Shown here: in pieces, positions 14,956-23,324 of the stretch
Layout: each line of letters begins with the position of its first letter
Position numbering within the stretch: position 1 is the first letter of the stretch
Assembly (NCBI GenBank): GCA_035356615.1
Contig: DAOQSN010000044.1
Location: 1 to 38,628 of the forward strand
Direction of reading: 5' to 3'
Source: JAKQDH01 sp029558835
Lineage (GTDB): Bacteria; Planctomycetota; Phycisphaerae; UBA1845
Length of the DNA: 38,628 nt
The notes under the pieces: model-generated
Seen by the model: the letters and a program-made list of their open reading frames with translations, nothing else
Told to the model about the DNA's origin: nothing
Database searches by the model: none
Position numbers and translations under genes: made by a program

Positions 14956-15439
14956 GGCCGGGAGTGTACGCGAGCCGGGGGATTCCTCAAGGCGACTCCT
15001 CGGCGTTCGGGACTCCGGGGCCACCGGCGTGGGTTCCGCACGAACGGCATCGGATCCGCGCACGCACGGCGTCGGTTCCAAGCGGGGGGGCATCCGAATC
15101 CTCGCCCGGAGGGCCAGGGCCTTCCAGGCCCTGGAGAAGCGGCCACCCTCCTCATTCCCCCCTCGCCTGGAGGGCGCCCGCGCCACCCAGGCCGCGACGC
15201 CTATCCCAACGCACGTTGCACACGAACTCCTTCCCTGGAGCAGCCCCCCTTACTCGCTTTCCCCGCCTGGAGCGCGAGCATGCCGGGCAACGGGCTTGCG
15301 TCCGCGCGCCGGCGTCCCGACCTTGAGCGTTCCCGGCCCCACCGCTAGCATCTGCGGTCGCACGGACGCACCGTGCGGCTGCGCGCATCGCGGGCGTGCC
15401 CAAGATGCAACCGATCCACCGCGCGCGGGAGACTGGTCC
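14956..15439. other. Non-coding spacer with palindromic repeat remnants
   Basis: This 484-base region lies between two divergent genes. It contains GGTTCCGCACG-type direct repeats (15030-15080), a GGGCCTTCC...GGCCCTGG hairpin near 15115-15135 and CGCCTGGAG units that recur at 15168 and 15266. Long open frames cross it in both directions, but they show biased repeat-like residues, so I see no gene. Confidence 0.5.
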
Positions 15440-16198
15440 TTGAACGCTGCCGACGCCAATCGGAAGTGGTCGTTCTCGGTCTTCTTCCCGTGTTACAACG
15501 AGGAAGCCAACGTCGAGCGCACGACGCTGGCGGCCCTGCGCGCCTTCCGCCGGCTTTGTGCGCCAGGCGAGCTGGAGGTCATCATCGTCGATGACGGCAG
15601 CAAGGACCGCACCGGCGAGATCGCCGATCGACTCGCCACCGAGCATCCGGAGGTGCGTGCGGTCCACAACCGCCCGAACCTCGGCTACGGCGGAGCGCTC
15701 CAGGCCGGCTTCCGCGCGGCCGCGAAGGAGTTCGTCTTCTACACCGACGGCGACGGGCAGTTCGACATGGAGGAAATCGACAAGCTGCTGCCGCTGCTGG
15801 AACGCTATGACATCGTCAGCGCCTACCGCGTCGAACGCAGCGACTCGTCGCTCCGCAAGTTCAACGCCGCGTGCTGGACGGGGCTGGTCAACGTGGTCTT
15901 CGGCCTGTGGCTGCGCGACATCGACTGCGCGTTCAAGGTGTACCCCCGGCGGCTCTTTACCGAGATCGAGATGAAGTCGATGGGTGCTCTGATTGACGCC
16001 GAAGTGCTGGCCCGGGCGAAGCGGCTCGGCTACACGATCGGGCAGGTCGGCGTCAGCCACTACCCGCGCACGGCCGGGGCCCAGACCGGCGCGAACCTCC
16101 GCGTCATCCTGCGGGCCTTCAAGGAACTCTTCCGCCTCCGCCGCGACATCGTGAGCACCGCTCGCCGCACCGGCCCCGCTTCTTCAACCGGCGGCTGA
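15440..16198 (+). CDS. GT2 glycosyltransferase, polyprenyl-phosphate sugar transferase type
   Basis: A 252-residue family 2 glycosyltransferase with FSVFFPCYNEEANV at the N-terminus, VIIVDDGSKDRTGE, the metal site YTDGDGQFDMEEID and the acceptor region RDIDCAFKVYPR. This resembles dolichyl-phosphate mannose synthase and polyprenyl-phosphate glucosyltransferases, but no long C-terminal membrane domain is present. The start is taken at TTG 15440, preceded by GGGAGA; the frame is open far upstream through repeat sequence. It probably loads a sugar onto a lipid carrier, or onto a related acceptor, at the cytoplasmic membrane. Confidence 0.87.
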   Translation: MNAADANRKWSFSVFFPCYNEEANVERTTLAALRAFRRLCAPGELEVIIVDDGSKDRTGEIADRLATEHPEVRAVHNRPNLGYGGALQAGFRAAAKEFVFYTDGDGQFDMEEIDKLLPLLERYDIVSAYRVERSDSSLRKFNAACWTGLVNVVFGLWLRDIDCAFKVYPRRLFTEIEMKSMGALIDAEVLARAKRLGYTIGQVGVSHYPRTAGAQTGANLRVILRAFKELFRLRRDIVSTARRTGPASSTGG

Positions 16199-16251
16199 GA
16201 CGCCGCAAGAACACAACCAAGTAGGTCCACGCAGATGGGAAGAACGGGGGA

Positions 16252-16389
16252 GGGTGGCATGCCCGAGCCGAAGGCGCCGGCATGCTGGTGCAGGGGGGAG
16301 CTTCGGGCACGGTAGGAGGCATGGCGGCGCTGCGCTTGGCCATGCCACCCCGGGTAGAACCCCCGATGTTACGCTTGGCCATGCCACCC
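16252..16389 (+). repeat. Family 1 twin-hairpin repeat plus an extra right arm
   Basis: A full copy spans 16252-16350, and a second partial right arm (ACGCTTGGCCATGCCACCC) lies at 16371-16389. The duplicated arm suggests a recombination or a decayed tandem copy. It lies in the 545-base spacer before the sulfur-amino-acid lyase gene, where I see no gene. Confidence 0.85.
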
Positions 16390-16595
16390 AATGCTGTTGG
16401 CCGGTCTCCCCATTCAATGGGGCTCTTCAGCGGGGTCCGCGGCCTGGGTGTCCGCCCCCTGGACGCCCGGCACGCCGATTGCTAAGCTCATCTATCAGCC
16501 CCGACGGGGTGCTCCGGGCTATGCGGCCGGCAGTCTGCGGCTGAACGGTTGTCCGGCCGTGAGGGCACCAGAACCGGCGCAGGGGAGGTTCTCTG

Positions 16596-16633
16596 CGTCG
16601 GCCGCAGGGGGCCGACGTTGCTTCCTCAACAGG
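16596..16633 (-). repeat. CGTCGGCCCCCTGCGGCCG dispersed repeat, copy 1
   Basis: The reverse complement matches 27552-27586 over about 35 bases, including CCTGTTGAGGA and the G/C-rich palindrome. This match shows that the AACAGGGTGGCAC motif here is repeat material and not a riboswitch element. Confidence 0.7.
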
Positions 16634-16749
16634 GTGGCACGCGACCACAGCCCACGGGCAGCACGCAGCACCAAGCCGCAGGCAGGTGTTGGGCCCAAGC
16701 CGTGCCCGGCCCCGTCCGGGCGGGAGTCCTCTTACCGCTGGGTGTGAGC

Positions 16750-17970
16750 ATGGAACATCACGACTTTGATTCTCCCGAGACCCTGGCCGTCCATGCCGGG
16801 GTCGGCAAGTACGAGCGGCTGCCCGTCGTGCCGCCCATCTACCAGACCTCCACCTTTGCCTTTGCGGACGCCGACGAAGGGGCGGCCCTCTTTGCGGGAA
16901 GGCAGCAGGGCTACATCTACTCGCGCATGGGCAACCCGACGGTGCAGGCGCTGGAGAATGCCGTGGCCGCCCTCGAAGGGGGACTGGGGGCCCTCGCCTG
17001 CGCCAGCGGCATGGCCGCCATCCACACCGCCCTGATGGCGATGCTGAAGCAAGGCGACCACGTCGTGTGCAGCGACGCCGTGTACGGTCCCACCTGCTCG
17101 CTGATCGAGACGTTGCTCAGTCGGTACGGGATTGAGGCGACGCTGGTGGACACGTCGGACACCCAAGCCGTCGCGGCCGCCCTGCGCCCCAATACCAAGG
17201 TCGTCTACATCGAAACGCCGGGCAACCCGACGCTGGTGATCTCCGACCTGGGGGCCATCTGCAGGCTCGCCCACGCCCATGGCGCGCTGGTCATCGTGGA
17301 CAACACGTTCATGAGCCCGATCCTCCAGCAACCGTTCCGCTGGGGCGCGGACATCGTGGTCCACAGCCTCACCAAGTTCCTCAACGGGCACGCAGACGTG
17401 GTGGGCGGTATCATCGTCGTAAAGTCGCAGGAGCAGTACGCCCACTTACGCAAGGTGCTGAACCACTTCGGCGGCGTGCTTCCCCCGTTCGAGTCGTTTC
17501 TGGTACACCGTGGGATCAAGACGCTGGCATTGCGCATGCGGCGGCACTGCGAGAACGCCCAGCGCGTGGCGGAGTACCTCGAGCAGCACCCGGCGGTCGC
17601 GTGGGTGCGCTACCCCGGCCTCAAGAGTCACCCGCAGTACGACGTCGGTGAGAAACAGATGCTCGGCCCCGGCGGCATCGTCAGCTTCGAGCTGCACGGC
17701 GGGCTGGAAGCCGGTCGCAAGATGATGAACGCCGTCCGCCTCTGCGCCCTGGCGGTGAGCCTGGGCGGCGTGGAATCCCTCATCCAGCACCCGGCCAGCA
17801 TGACGCACGCCTCGATGGGGCCCGAGGCCCGCCTCCGGGCCCACATTACCGACGGGCTGGTGCGCATCTCCGTCGGTATCGAGAACGTGGACGACATCAT
17901 CGCCGACCTCGACCAGGCGCTGACGACCGGCACCGCCGTCACCACCTACAACGCCGGGGTGCACGCCTGA
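16750..17970 (+). CDS. PLP-dependent sulfur amino acid lyase/synthase (methionine gamma-lyase family)
   Basis: A 406-residue Cys/Met metabolism PLP enzyme. The cofactor lysine is K209 in HSLTKFLNGHADVVGG. D184 in VIVDNTFMSP pairs with the pyridine nitrogen, YSRMGNPT (57-64) contacts the phosphate of the neighbouring subunit, and S/T residues precede the lysine. The family covers methionine gamma-lyase, cystathionine gamma-lyase/synthase and O-acetylhomoserine sulfhydrylase. The cysteine that follows YG in classical methionine gamma-lyase is replaced (YGPT), so the reaction remains open. GTG 16744 two codons upstream is an alternative start. The open frame to 16549 is repeat sequence. Confidence 0.88.
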   Translation: MEHHDFDSPETLAVHAGVGKYERLPVVPPIYQTSTFAFADADEGAALFAGRQQGYIYSRMGNPTVQALENAVAALEGGLGALACASGMAAIHTALMAMLKQGDHVVCSDAVYGPTCSLIETLLSRYGIEATLVDTSDTQAVAAALRPNTKVVYIETPGNPTLVISDLGAICRLAHAHGALVIVDNTFMSPILQQPFRWGADIVVHSLTKFLNGHADVVGGIIVVKSQEQYAHLRKVLNHFGGVLPPFESFLVHRGIKTLALRMRRHCENAQRVAEYLEQHPAVAWVRYPGLKSHPQYDVGEKQMLGPGGIVSFELHGGLEAGRKMMNAVRLCALAVSLGGVESLIQHPASMTHASMGPEARLRAHITDGLVRISVGIENVDDIIADLDQALTTGTAVTTYNAGVHA

Positions 17971-17982
17971 TGCCATGCCCGC

Positions 17983-18963
17983 CTACGGGGTTGCCTCGCT
18001 GTAGGCGGCTACGAGCTGCTCCGTGGTGACATACTGCGGCTCGTACTGCGTCAGCGCGTCGAGCAGCCCCACGAATGCGTCCCAGTAATCGTATTCCTCC
18101 GTATTGCCCGTGTACCAGCCGTGGAAGAGCACCACGAACGGATCGCCCTGCGCGTACGCCTGCTGCATGGCCGTGAGCAGCACCCCCGACCATTGCGCAC
18201 CGGTCATCTGCTGAACATTGGCGACCGCGATGTCGCACAGGTAAATACCCTCGTCATCGTGCGTGACTGTTGTGAACGGCACGGCGTGGAAGTTGTGTCC
18301 CTCGACAAGGTACGGCGCGGTGTCGCTCTCGTGGCCGTCCATGAACAGTTGCCCGTGCTTGAAACCGCAATTGTACGTCATGCCCAGTTGATCCAGTACT
18401 CTGTACGTGTTCTCATTCTGGCTGAAGTACTGCGGGCGGAAACCGATGATGGGCTTGTAGGTACCGCACGGTCGGCAGCCCTCCAGGGCCTGTTGCGCGC
18501 GCGTGAGCAGATCAAGTTGTTCATCATACGTCATGGTGGCCAGTTGCTCGCCGGTGTAGAAGCCGTGCAACGCGATCTCAAAGCCGTTACGGTACCATTG
18601 TTGCACGTCGCGGGCGTGCTCATTGGCGTACTCGGCCGTCACGAACACCGTTGCGGGAAGCTGCCGGGCCTGCAATTCGGCGAGCATCCGCGCGATCCCT
18701 TCGGTATCCTCCGTCTCGGCGTCCACTTGCAGGTTGACATAGAACGGGCCTGCCGGTCCCCCGTCCACCGCGCCGTCATCCGTGTCACCGGGGTGGGTGT
18801 CGCCATCTGTAGTGTCCGGCGTGCCCTCGCCGTCGGGAGCCACGTCGTCACCATCGGCGGGACCCGCCGTCAAGGCCGCGAGGAGGTCGCAGCCGATCAG
18901 GTTGGCCGCCAGCAACCCAGCGCCCAGGCAAAGAAGCAGTATCAGAAATACACCTCTCACCAT
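17983..18963 (-). CDS. Polysaccharide deacetylase-like lipoprotein
   Basis: A 326-residue exported protein. The first 25 residues are a lipoprotein signal with lipobox LIGC. A low-complexity acidic linker (about 35-70, rich in D, G and T) leads to a NodB-like domain: FYVNLQVDAETED at the metal-binding start, FEIALHGF in place of the SHTxxH motif, IGFRPQYFSQN as the arginine-proline motif and VVLFHGWYTG near the end. Family members remove acetyl groups from chitin, peptidoglycan or other glycans, but the altered histidine motif makes activity uncertain. It lies 78 bases downstream of the phosphoesterase gene on the same strand and may be cotranscribed with it. Confidence 0.82.
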   Translation of the reverse strand: MVRGVFLILLLCLGAGLLAANLIGCDLLAALTAGPADGDDVAPDGEGTPDTTDGDTHPGDTDDGAVDGGPAGPFYVNLQVDAETEDTEGIARMLAELQARQLPATVFVTAEYANEHARDVQQWYRNGFEIALHGFYTGEQLATMTYDEQLDLLTRAQQALEGCRPCGTYKPIIGFRPQYFSQNENTYRVLDQLGMTYNCGFKHGQLFMDGHESDTAPYLVEGHNFHAVPFTTVTHDDEGIYLCDIAVANVQQMTGAQWSGVLLTAMQQAYAQGDPFVVLFHGWYTGNTEEYDYWDAFVGLLDALTQYEPQYVTTEQLVAAYSEATP

Positions 18964-19041
18964 CTCACCCCTTTCTCTCTTCGGATCGGCGAACTCGACC
19001 CCCGGGGCCGAGGTCGCCGAGCGCGCCGCGACGAACCCAGT

Positions 19042-20646
19042 TCACTCGATGGTAATAACCCTTCGCGCCTCATACGTCTGCCCGAACATGTCCGTTGTCC
19101 GAACGTGGATCGTCGTCGTCCCCGTCGGCAGACCCGCCGGCAGGTGGCCCGCCCACAGGTGCAGGCACTCGACTTCCTTGGGCAGCCGATGCGCTTGCAG
19201 ATATTCCGCCGACTTCTCGGCCTCCTTCAGGCGTACGTAGTACGGATCGGGCCGCCGCGCCGGTTGCAGGGTAAGCCATTCCCCGCCGTCGCCGACCCGC
19301 ATGTGCACTACCGAACGCGGGCCGCCGGCAAACACGTTGACCACTACTTCGGTGCCGGCCGCGTCCGCCCGTGCCACACGCTCCGGCGCGAAGATCTGCA
19401 TCTGATAGTCCGCCGGTCGCCGCGCGGCCTTGAACTCGAAACTGTACTTGTGTCCGTCGAACGTCGCGATGAGATACCCGTTGGGCACCCCGTCGCGCAT
19501 CGTGGCGTGCGGGATGCCAACCTCGTCGGGCACCCCGCCCCACCAGCACCCGCATGAGGTAACCACCACCATGTGATGATGCGGCTCGCGACTGTGCCAG
19601 CCCTGCTCGGCCGCGAGGAAGTCATGCAGAGCATGGTGATAGTGCCCCGACAGCGAGAGGGTATGCAGGCGGTCGGCCAGCAATGCGAAGAGTTGCTCCC
19701 GCTCGGCCTCCCTTAACTCGCGCAGGGGAATGTGCATGGTCAGTACGACCAGCCGGTCCCTCGGCACCCCGCTCAGGTCGTTCCGTACGAACTCCATCTG
19801 CTTCTCGCCCAGCCCGGCGTAGTAGCCGGCCTTCTCGCGCTGCGGCGACTTCTGTTCCCAGACGACGTCGTCCAGCACCAGGAAGTGCACCGGGCCGTAG
19901 TCAAACGCATAGTACGGCGGTCCGAAATGACGCTGGTACGTCTCCAGCGCCTGCCGGTCAGCCGGCGCATCATAGTTCTCATCGTGGTTGCCGGAAACGT
20001 GATACCAGGTCTTGCCCGCCTGCGCCACCGTCGCGATCAAGTCATCGTACATGGCGAGGTTGTTGTTAACAAGGTCCCCCAGCGTCATCCCGAACGCCGC
20101 CTCCACCCCCGCCAGCTCCTCAATGATATCGTGCGCCAGGTACGCAACTTCCTTCGCGTTGGTCACCTGGCTGTCACCCATGATAATTGCCCGGAAGCGC
20201 TGCGGCTCGTCCTGCGGGTACAGGGCGAAGTCCACCGAGGCCGGCAGCGGTCCGGTCGGCGGCACGCCCGGGTACTCGAACGCCGGCGAACCGTGCGGCT
20301 TGTGAATGTAATACCCGCGGCTGATGTGATTGTCGTCAACCACCGGCCGCCACCCGCGCGGCTTGATCACAAACAGGATCGTATCGTCATCGACCGGCAG
20401 CCGGTAGCGCCCGGACGCGTCGGTCTGCACGACCTCGCGGCCGTTGGAAACACACACGTGCGGCACGCCAGGCTCGCGGGCGTCACGTACCGCATTGCCG
20501 TTGCGGTCGTGATACACTACTCCCGTTGCCCAGCCCGCGGCCGGCGCACTCTGAGAATCAAGGGCAAGGTGCGTTCGCGCACACCCCCACATCATCAACA
20601 GTACCAGACCGCCACCAACGCCCACTTGCCATCGCCGTACTTGCAT
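19042..20646 (-). CDS. Calcineurin-like metallophosphoesterase lipoprotein (MetallophosN-Metallophos-MetallophosC)
   Basis: A 534-residue lipoprotein: signal with lipobox MWGC, then a short carboxypeptidase-regulatory-like domain (GVVYHDRNGNAVRDAREPGV...TDASGRYRLP). The central phosphoesterase domain has IIMGDSQ, TLGDLVNN, VSGNHDEN, LTMHIPL and SGHYHH, which supply the two-metal site. A beta-rich C-terminal domain follows. The order matches proteins with MetallophosN and MetallophosC domains. The first motif lacks the usual histidine (GDSQ instead of GDxH). The start at 20646 is the first one downstream of a family 1 repeat. It probably cleaves a phosphodiester or phosphomonoester outside the inner membrane. 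Confidence 0.87.
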   Translation of the reverse strand: MQVRRWQVGVGGGLVLLMMWGCARTHLALDSQSAPAAGWATGVVYHDRNGNAVRDAREPGVPHVCVSNGREVVQTDASGRYRLPVDDDTILFVIKPRGWRPVVDDNHISRGYYIHKPHGSPAFEYPGVPPTGPLPASVDFALYPQDEPQRFRAIIMGDSQVTNAKEVAYLAHDIIEELAGVEAAFGMTLGDLVNNNLAMYDDLIATVAQAGKTWYHVSGNHDENYDAPADRQALETYQRHFGPPYYAFDYGPVHFLVLDDVVWEQKSPQREKAGYYAGLGEKQMEFVRNDLSGVPRDRLVVLTMHIPLRELREAEREQLFALLADRLHTLSLSGHYHHALHDFLAAEQGWHSREPHHHMVVVTSCGCWWGGVPDEVGIPHATMRDGVPNGYLIATFDGHKYSFEFKAARRPADYQMQIFAPERVARADAAGTEVVVNVFAGGPRSVVHMRVGDGGEWLTLQPARRPDPYYVRLKEAEKSAEYLQAHRLPKEVECLHLWAGHLPAGLPTGTTTIHVRTTDMFGQTYEARRVITIE

Positions 20647-20670
20647 TACGTTGTCACCTTCACACCGACC

Positions 20671-20768
20671 GGGTGGCATGCCCAAGCCGAAGGCGCCGGC
20701 ATGCAGGCTCCCAAGCCGGGTATATCCTACCGAGGGGCATGGCGGCGCTGCGCTTGGCCATGCCACCC
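20671..20768 (+). repeat. Family 1 twin-hairpin (REPIN-like) repeat, copy 3
   Basis: It is nearly identical in both arms to the copies at 11650 and 16252; the central 30 bases differ. It lies 25 bases upstream of the start of the phosphoesterase gene, so it belongs to that gene's 5' region. Confidence 0.9.
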
Positions 20769-20813
20769 GTTGCTCACTGTCAGTCTCCCTGCCACGCGGC
20801 GTTGAGTGAGTGT

Positions 20814-20871
20814 GCGCCCTGCCGCACCGCCGATCCGAACCGTCCCGACGTACGTCGGGATGAGGAAGCGG
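20814..20871 (+). repeat. ACCGTCCCGAC/GTCGGGAT repeat, copy 1
   Basis: It includes the palindrome TCCCGACGTACGTCGGGA. The flanks (CGCACCGCC...CCGAACCGTCCCGAC and GGGATGAGGAAGCGG) recur with changes at 26467-26523, where the palindrome has lost symmetry. Confidence 0.6.
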
Positions 20872-20924
20872 TCAGACAGCAACGCCGCCCCCACGCGGCC
20901 GTCCACTTTCGTTCCGCCTGCCCC

Positions 20925-23003
20925 TTACGGCGCGCCCGTCTCGTCGGCCTTGTTCAGCAGATACCGCTCGAACCAGGCCAGGTCCCACTCCATTTTGGCC
21001 AGGCGGTTCTTGCGCACCAGCAGCCCATGCCCCTCGTCGGGATACACGACCAACTCCGCAGGCACTTTAAGGTACCGATGCAGAGCGCGATAGAGGGCCT
21101 TGCTGTGCGCCGGCGGGCAGCGCTCATCCGCGCCGCCGACGTGGATGAGCGTCGGCGTGGTAATCTTGTCGAGCGCGAAGATCGCCGATGCCTTGCGGTA
21201 CGCCTCCGGTGCCTCCCACGGCAACCCCTGCATATAGTTGATAACGTGCCCCGGCGTGTCCTCGCTGCCCCATTGTAATACCATGTCCACAATGCCCGCC
21301 CCGCTGCTGGCCGCGTGGAACCGGTCCGTATGCGTGAGGATACAGTTGACCAGCAGCCCGCCGTTGCTCCAGCCGATCACGCCCACTCGCTGCGGGTCTG
21401 CAACTCCCCGCTCTACCATCGCATCCACGCCGGTGAGAATGTCCTCGATCTCGATGTTGTTCTCGTGCCCGACGAGGTCGGTAAGGAACTCATCGCCGTA
21501 CCCGGTCGAGCCGCGGTAGTTCGGACTCAGCAGGGCGTATCCCTTCGCCGGCAGCGTGGTCCGCCCGTAGATCCAGAACTGCATGTGATACCGCGTGGCG
21601 TCCGTGGGCCCGCCGTGCAGTTCGACAACCATCGGCAGCGGCCCGTCGCCGGGCTTATACTCCGGCGGCAATTCCAGAATGCCCTCCACGGCGTCGCCCT
21701 GCGCGCCTTTCCAGCTCACGATGGAAATCTGCGGCAGCTTCCAGGTGTCCATCTGCGGGTTGATCTTCGTGACGCGCTGCAGCACCCCGCTCTCCTGGGC
21801 CAGGTAGATGTCACCCGTCTCGGTCGTGCTGCTCCGGATGATCGCCAGCGGTCCCGGCCGGTCCGGCAGGTCGAAAGCGTGGACGACGAAATCCCCCGGC
21901 GTCAGCACCCGGGTCTTGCCCTGACCGCCGCCGCGCAGCTCGGGCAGGCAGTACACCCGCGTCCGCCCGCGCTCCTCACCCACGAAACAAAGGTCACGCG
22001 ACCCCGGCCACCACTGGCAAACACCGAAGTCGCTCACCATCACGCCCGCCGGCCGGGCGAGCTTCCGCAACGTCCACTGCCCACCGTTCTCCTCCGCAAG
22101 GTACAGCTCGCTGGGGTAGCCGTCGTAATAGACCCCGACGGCCAGCGCCTGCCCGTCGTCCGCCCACGCCGGCCCTTCCAGCCAGCCGTAAGGCGTGGGA
22201 TGGTCCTTGCGCCAGTCCGGCCCCGTCAACTCCGTGGCCTTCTGCGTTTCCAGGTCATACACGTCCAGCCGCGACCAGCCCTCGTGCGTGATAAGCTGAT
22301 CGTCGGCCGTCGTGATCATCGCCAGCCGCTTGCCGTCCGGCGACAGCTTCATCTCGCGCACCACCCGCTTCTCATCGACGACCTTCTTCTCCGTCCAGCC
22401 CTCCACGTCGAGCGCCCAGACTTCGGACAACTCGGTGAGGCCATGTCCATACTCCAGGTCGTCGTGCTTCTCGCGCAGCGCCTTGAAGGCATCGTCGTCG
22501 AAGTGCTGGACGGACTTCGTGTACAGCAGCTTCCGCCCATCGCGCGACAGCTCGAACTGCCCCACGCCGTCGGACACGCGCGTCATCGCCAGCGGCTCCC
22601 CACCCGCGGCACTCACCCGCCATACCTGCACCTTGCCGTTCCACGGCGGCTTCTCCTCGCCGGCACGCTTGTACTTGCCCGTGAAGTAGATGTACCGCCC
22701 GTCCGGGCTCCACGTCGGCGCCGTCGCCCCCACGCGCTCGAACGTCAGCCGCGTGCGCGTCTGCGTGGCCACCTCGACCACCCACAGGTCGCTGGTGCGC
22801 TTCTCGTCCGCCCCGCCCCAGCGCACCTCCGTGTACGCGATGTGCCTGCCGTCCGGCGCAAGCGCGCATTCCGCGATCACCCCCAGGCTGAAGTAGTCCT
22901 CCGCCTCGATGTCATGCGTGCGCGCCGGCTCCGCCGCCACCGCCGGCCCGCGAACCACCACCCACACCGCCCACACCGCCACGCCTGTTCGCCACCATCG
23001 CAT
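20925..23003 (-). CDS. S9-family peptidase (prolyl oligopeptidase / acylaminoacyl peptidase type)
   Basis: A 692-residue exported protein with an AVAA-type signal peptide. WD-like propeller repeats fill the first two thirds (APDGRHIAYTE, WSPDGRYIYFTG, LSPDGKRLAMI). The alpha/beta hydrolase domain starts near 440. It contains LLSPNYRGSTGYGDEF, the nucleophile in IGWSNGG (about 545), the aspartate in GGADERCPP and the histidine in PDEGHG. The triad is complete. The enzyme should cleave short peptides in the periplasm. It starts at 23003, facing the FAD oxidoreductase gene, and the 321-base spacer between them holds a family 1 repeat. Confidence 0.92.
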   Translation of the reverse strand: MRWWRTGVAVWAVWVVVRGPAVAAEPARTHDIEAEDYFSLGVIAECALAPDGRHIAYTEVRWGGADEKRTSDLWVVEVATQTRTRLTFERVGATAPTWSPDGRYIYFTGKYKRAGEEKPPWNGKVQVWRVSAAGGEPLAMTRVSDGVGQFELSRDGRKLLYTKSVQHFDDDAFKALREKHDDLEYGHGLTELSEVWALDVEGWTEKKVVDEKRVVREMKLSPDGKRLAMITTADDQLITHEGWSRLDVYDLETQKATELTGPDWRKDHPTPYGWLEGPAWADDGQALAVGVYYDGYPSELYLAEENGGQWTLRKLARPAGVMVSDFGVCQWWPGSRDLCFVGEERGRTRVYCLPELRGGGQGKTRVLTPGDFVVHAFDLPDRPGPLAIIRSSTTETGDIYLAQESGVLQRVTKINPQMDTWKLPQISIVSWKGAQGDAVEGILELPPEYKPGDGPLPMVVELHGGPTDATRYHMQFWIYGRTTLPAKGYALLSPNYRGSTGYGDEFLTDLVGHENNIEIEDILTGVDAMVERGVADPQRVGVIGWSNGGLLVNCILTHTDRFHAASSGAGIVDMVLQWGSEDTPGHVINYMQGLPWEAPEAYRKASAIFALDKITTPTLIHVGGADERCPPAHSKALYRALHRYLKVPAELVVYPDEGHGLLVRKNRLAKMEWDLAWFERYLLNKADETGAP

Positions 23004-23186
23004 CGTATGCCTCCGCGTGCCAAAGCGCCATACGCAGATACCCCGCTGAGTGTCCGGCCATTGTGACAGCCGTCCGGGTTGCGGGCAAGCCTCATCCTCC
23101 AACGGGCACCATTCCCGCGTCGCGGCCACGTTGTTCGACGGCGTCCGGCACGCTACCACGCAATCTGGAAACCGACAAACAGGACG

Positions 23187-23284
23187 GGGTGGCATGGCCA
23201 AACGCAGCGCCGCCATGCTCGCTCGGGCGAGCATGCAGCCACTGCCGGCGCATGCCGGCGCCTCCGGCTTGGGCATGCCACCCC
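23187..23284 (-). repeat. Family 1 twin-hairpin (REPIN-like) repeat, copy 4, reverse orientation
   Basis: Here the GGGTGGCATGGCCAAACGCA arm comes first and the CGGCTTGGGCATGCCACCC arm last, the reverse of the other full copies. The centre carries CTCGGGCGAGCATGC. It lies between two divergent genes in the 23004-23324 spacer, so it may affect both promoters. Confidence 0.88.
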
Positions 23285-23324
23285 GAGTTGCCTATTCGCG
23301 TGGTCCTGTCTAGACTCGCCCGCG

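Noticed and set aside
14956..15186. N-terminal extension of the metallo-beta-lactamase-fold hydrolase
   Set aside because: Arg/Pro-rich sequence from repeat-like DNA; the family starts near MTSKKQL.
16622..16645. T-box-like motif AACAGGGTGGCACGCG upstream of the sulfur amino acid enzyme gene
   Set aside because: The neighbouring CCTGTTGAGGA and GC palindrome recur at 27552 in another context, so the AACAGG part belongs to a dispersed repeat. No stem I or terminator/antiterminator pair is visible.
21315..23066. Long plus-strand open frame opposite the S9 peptidase
   Set aside because: It mirrors the codon pattern of the peptidase gene and is rich in Arg, Pro and His with no domain.
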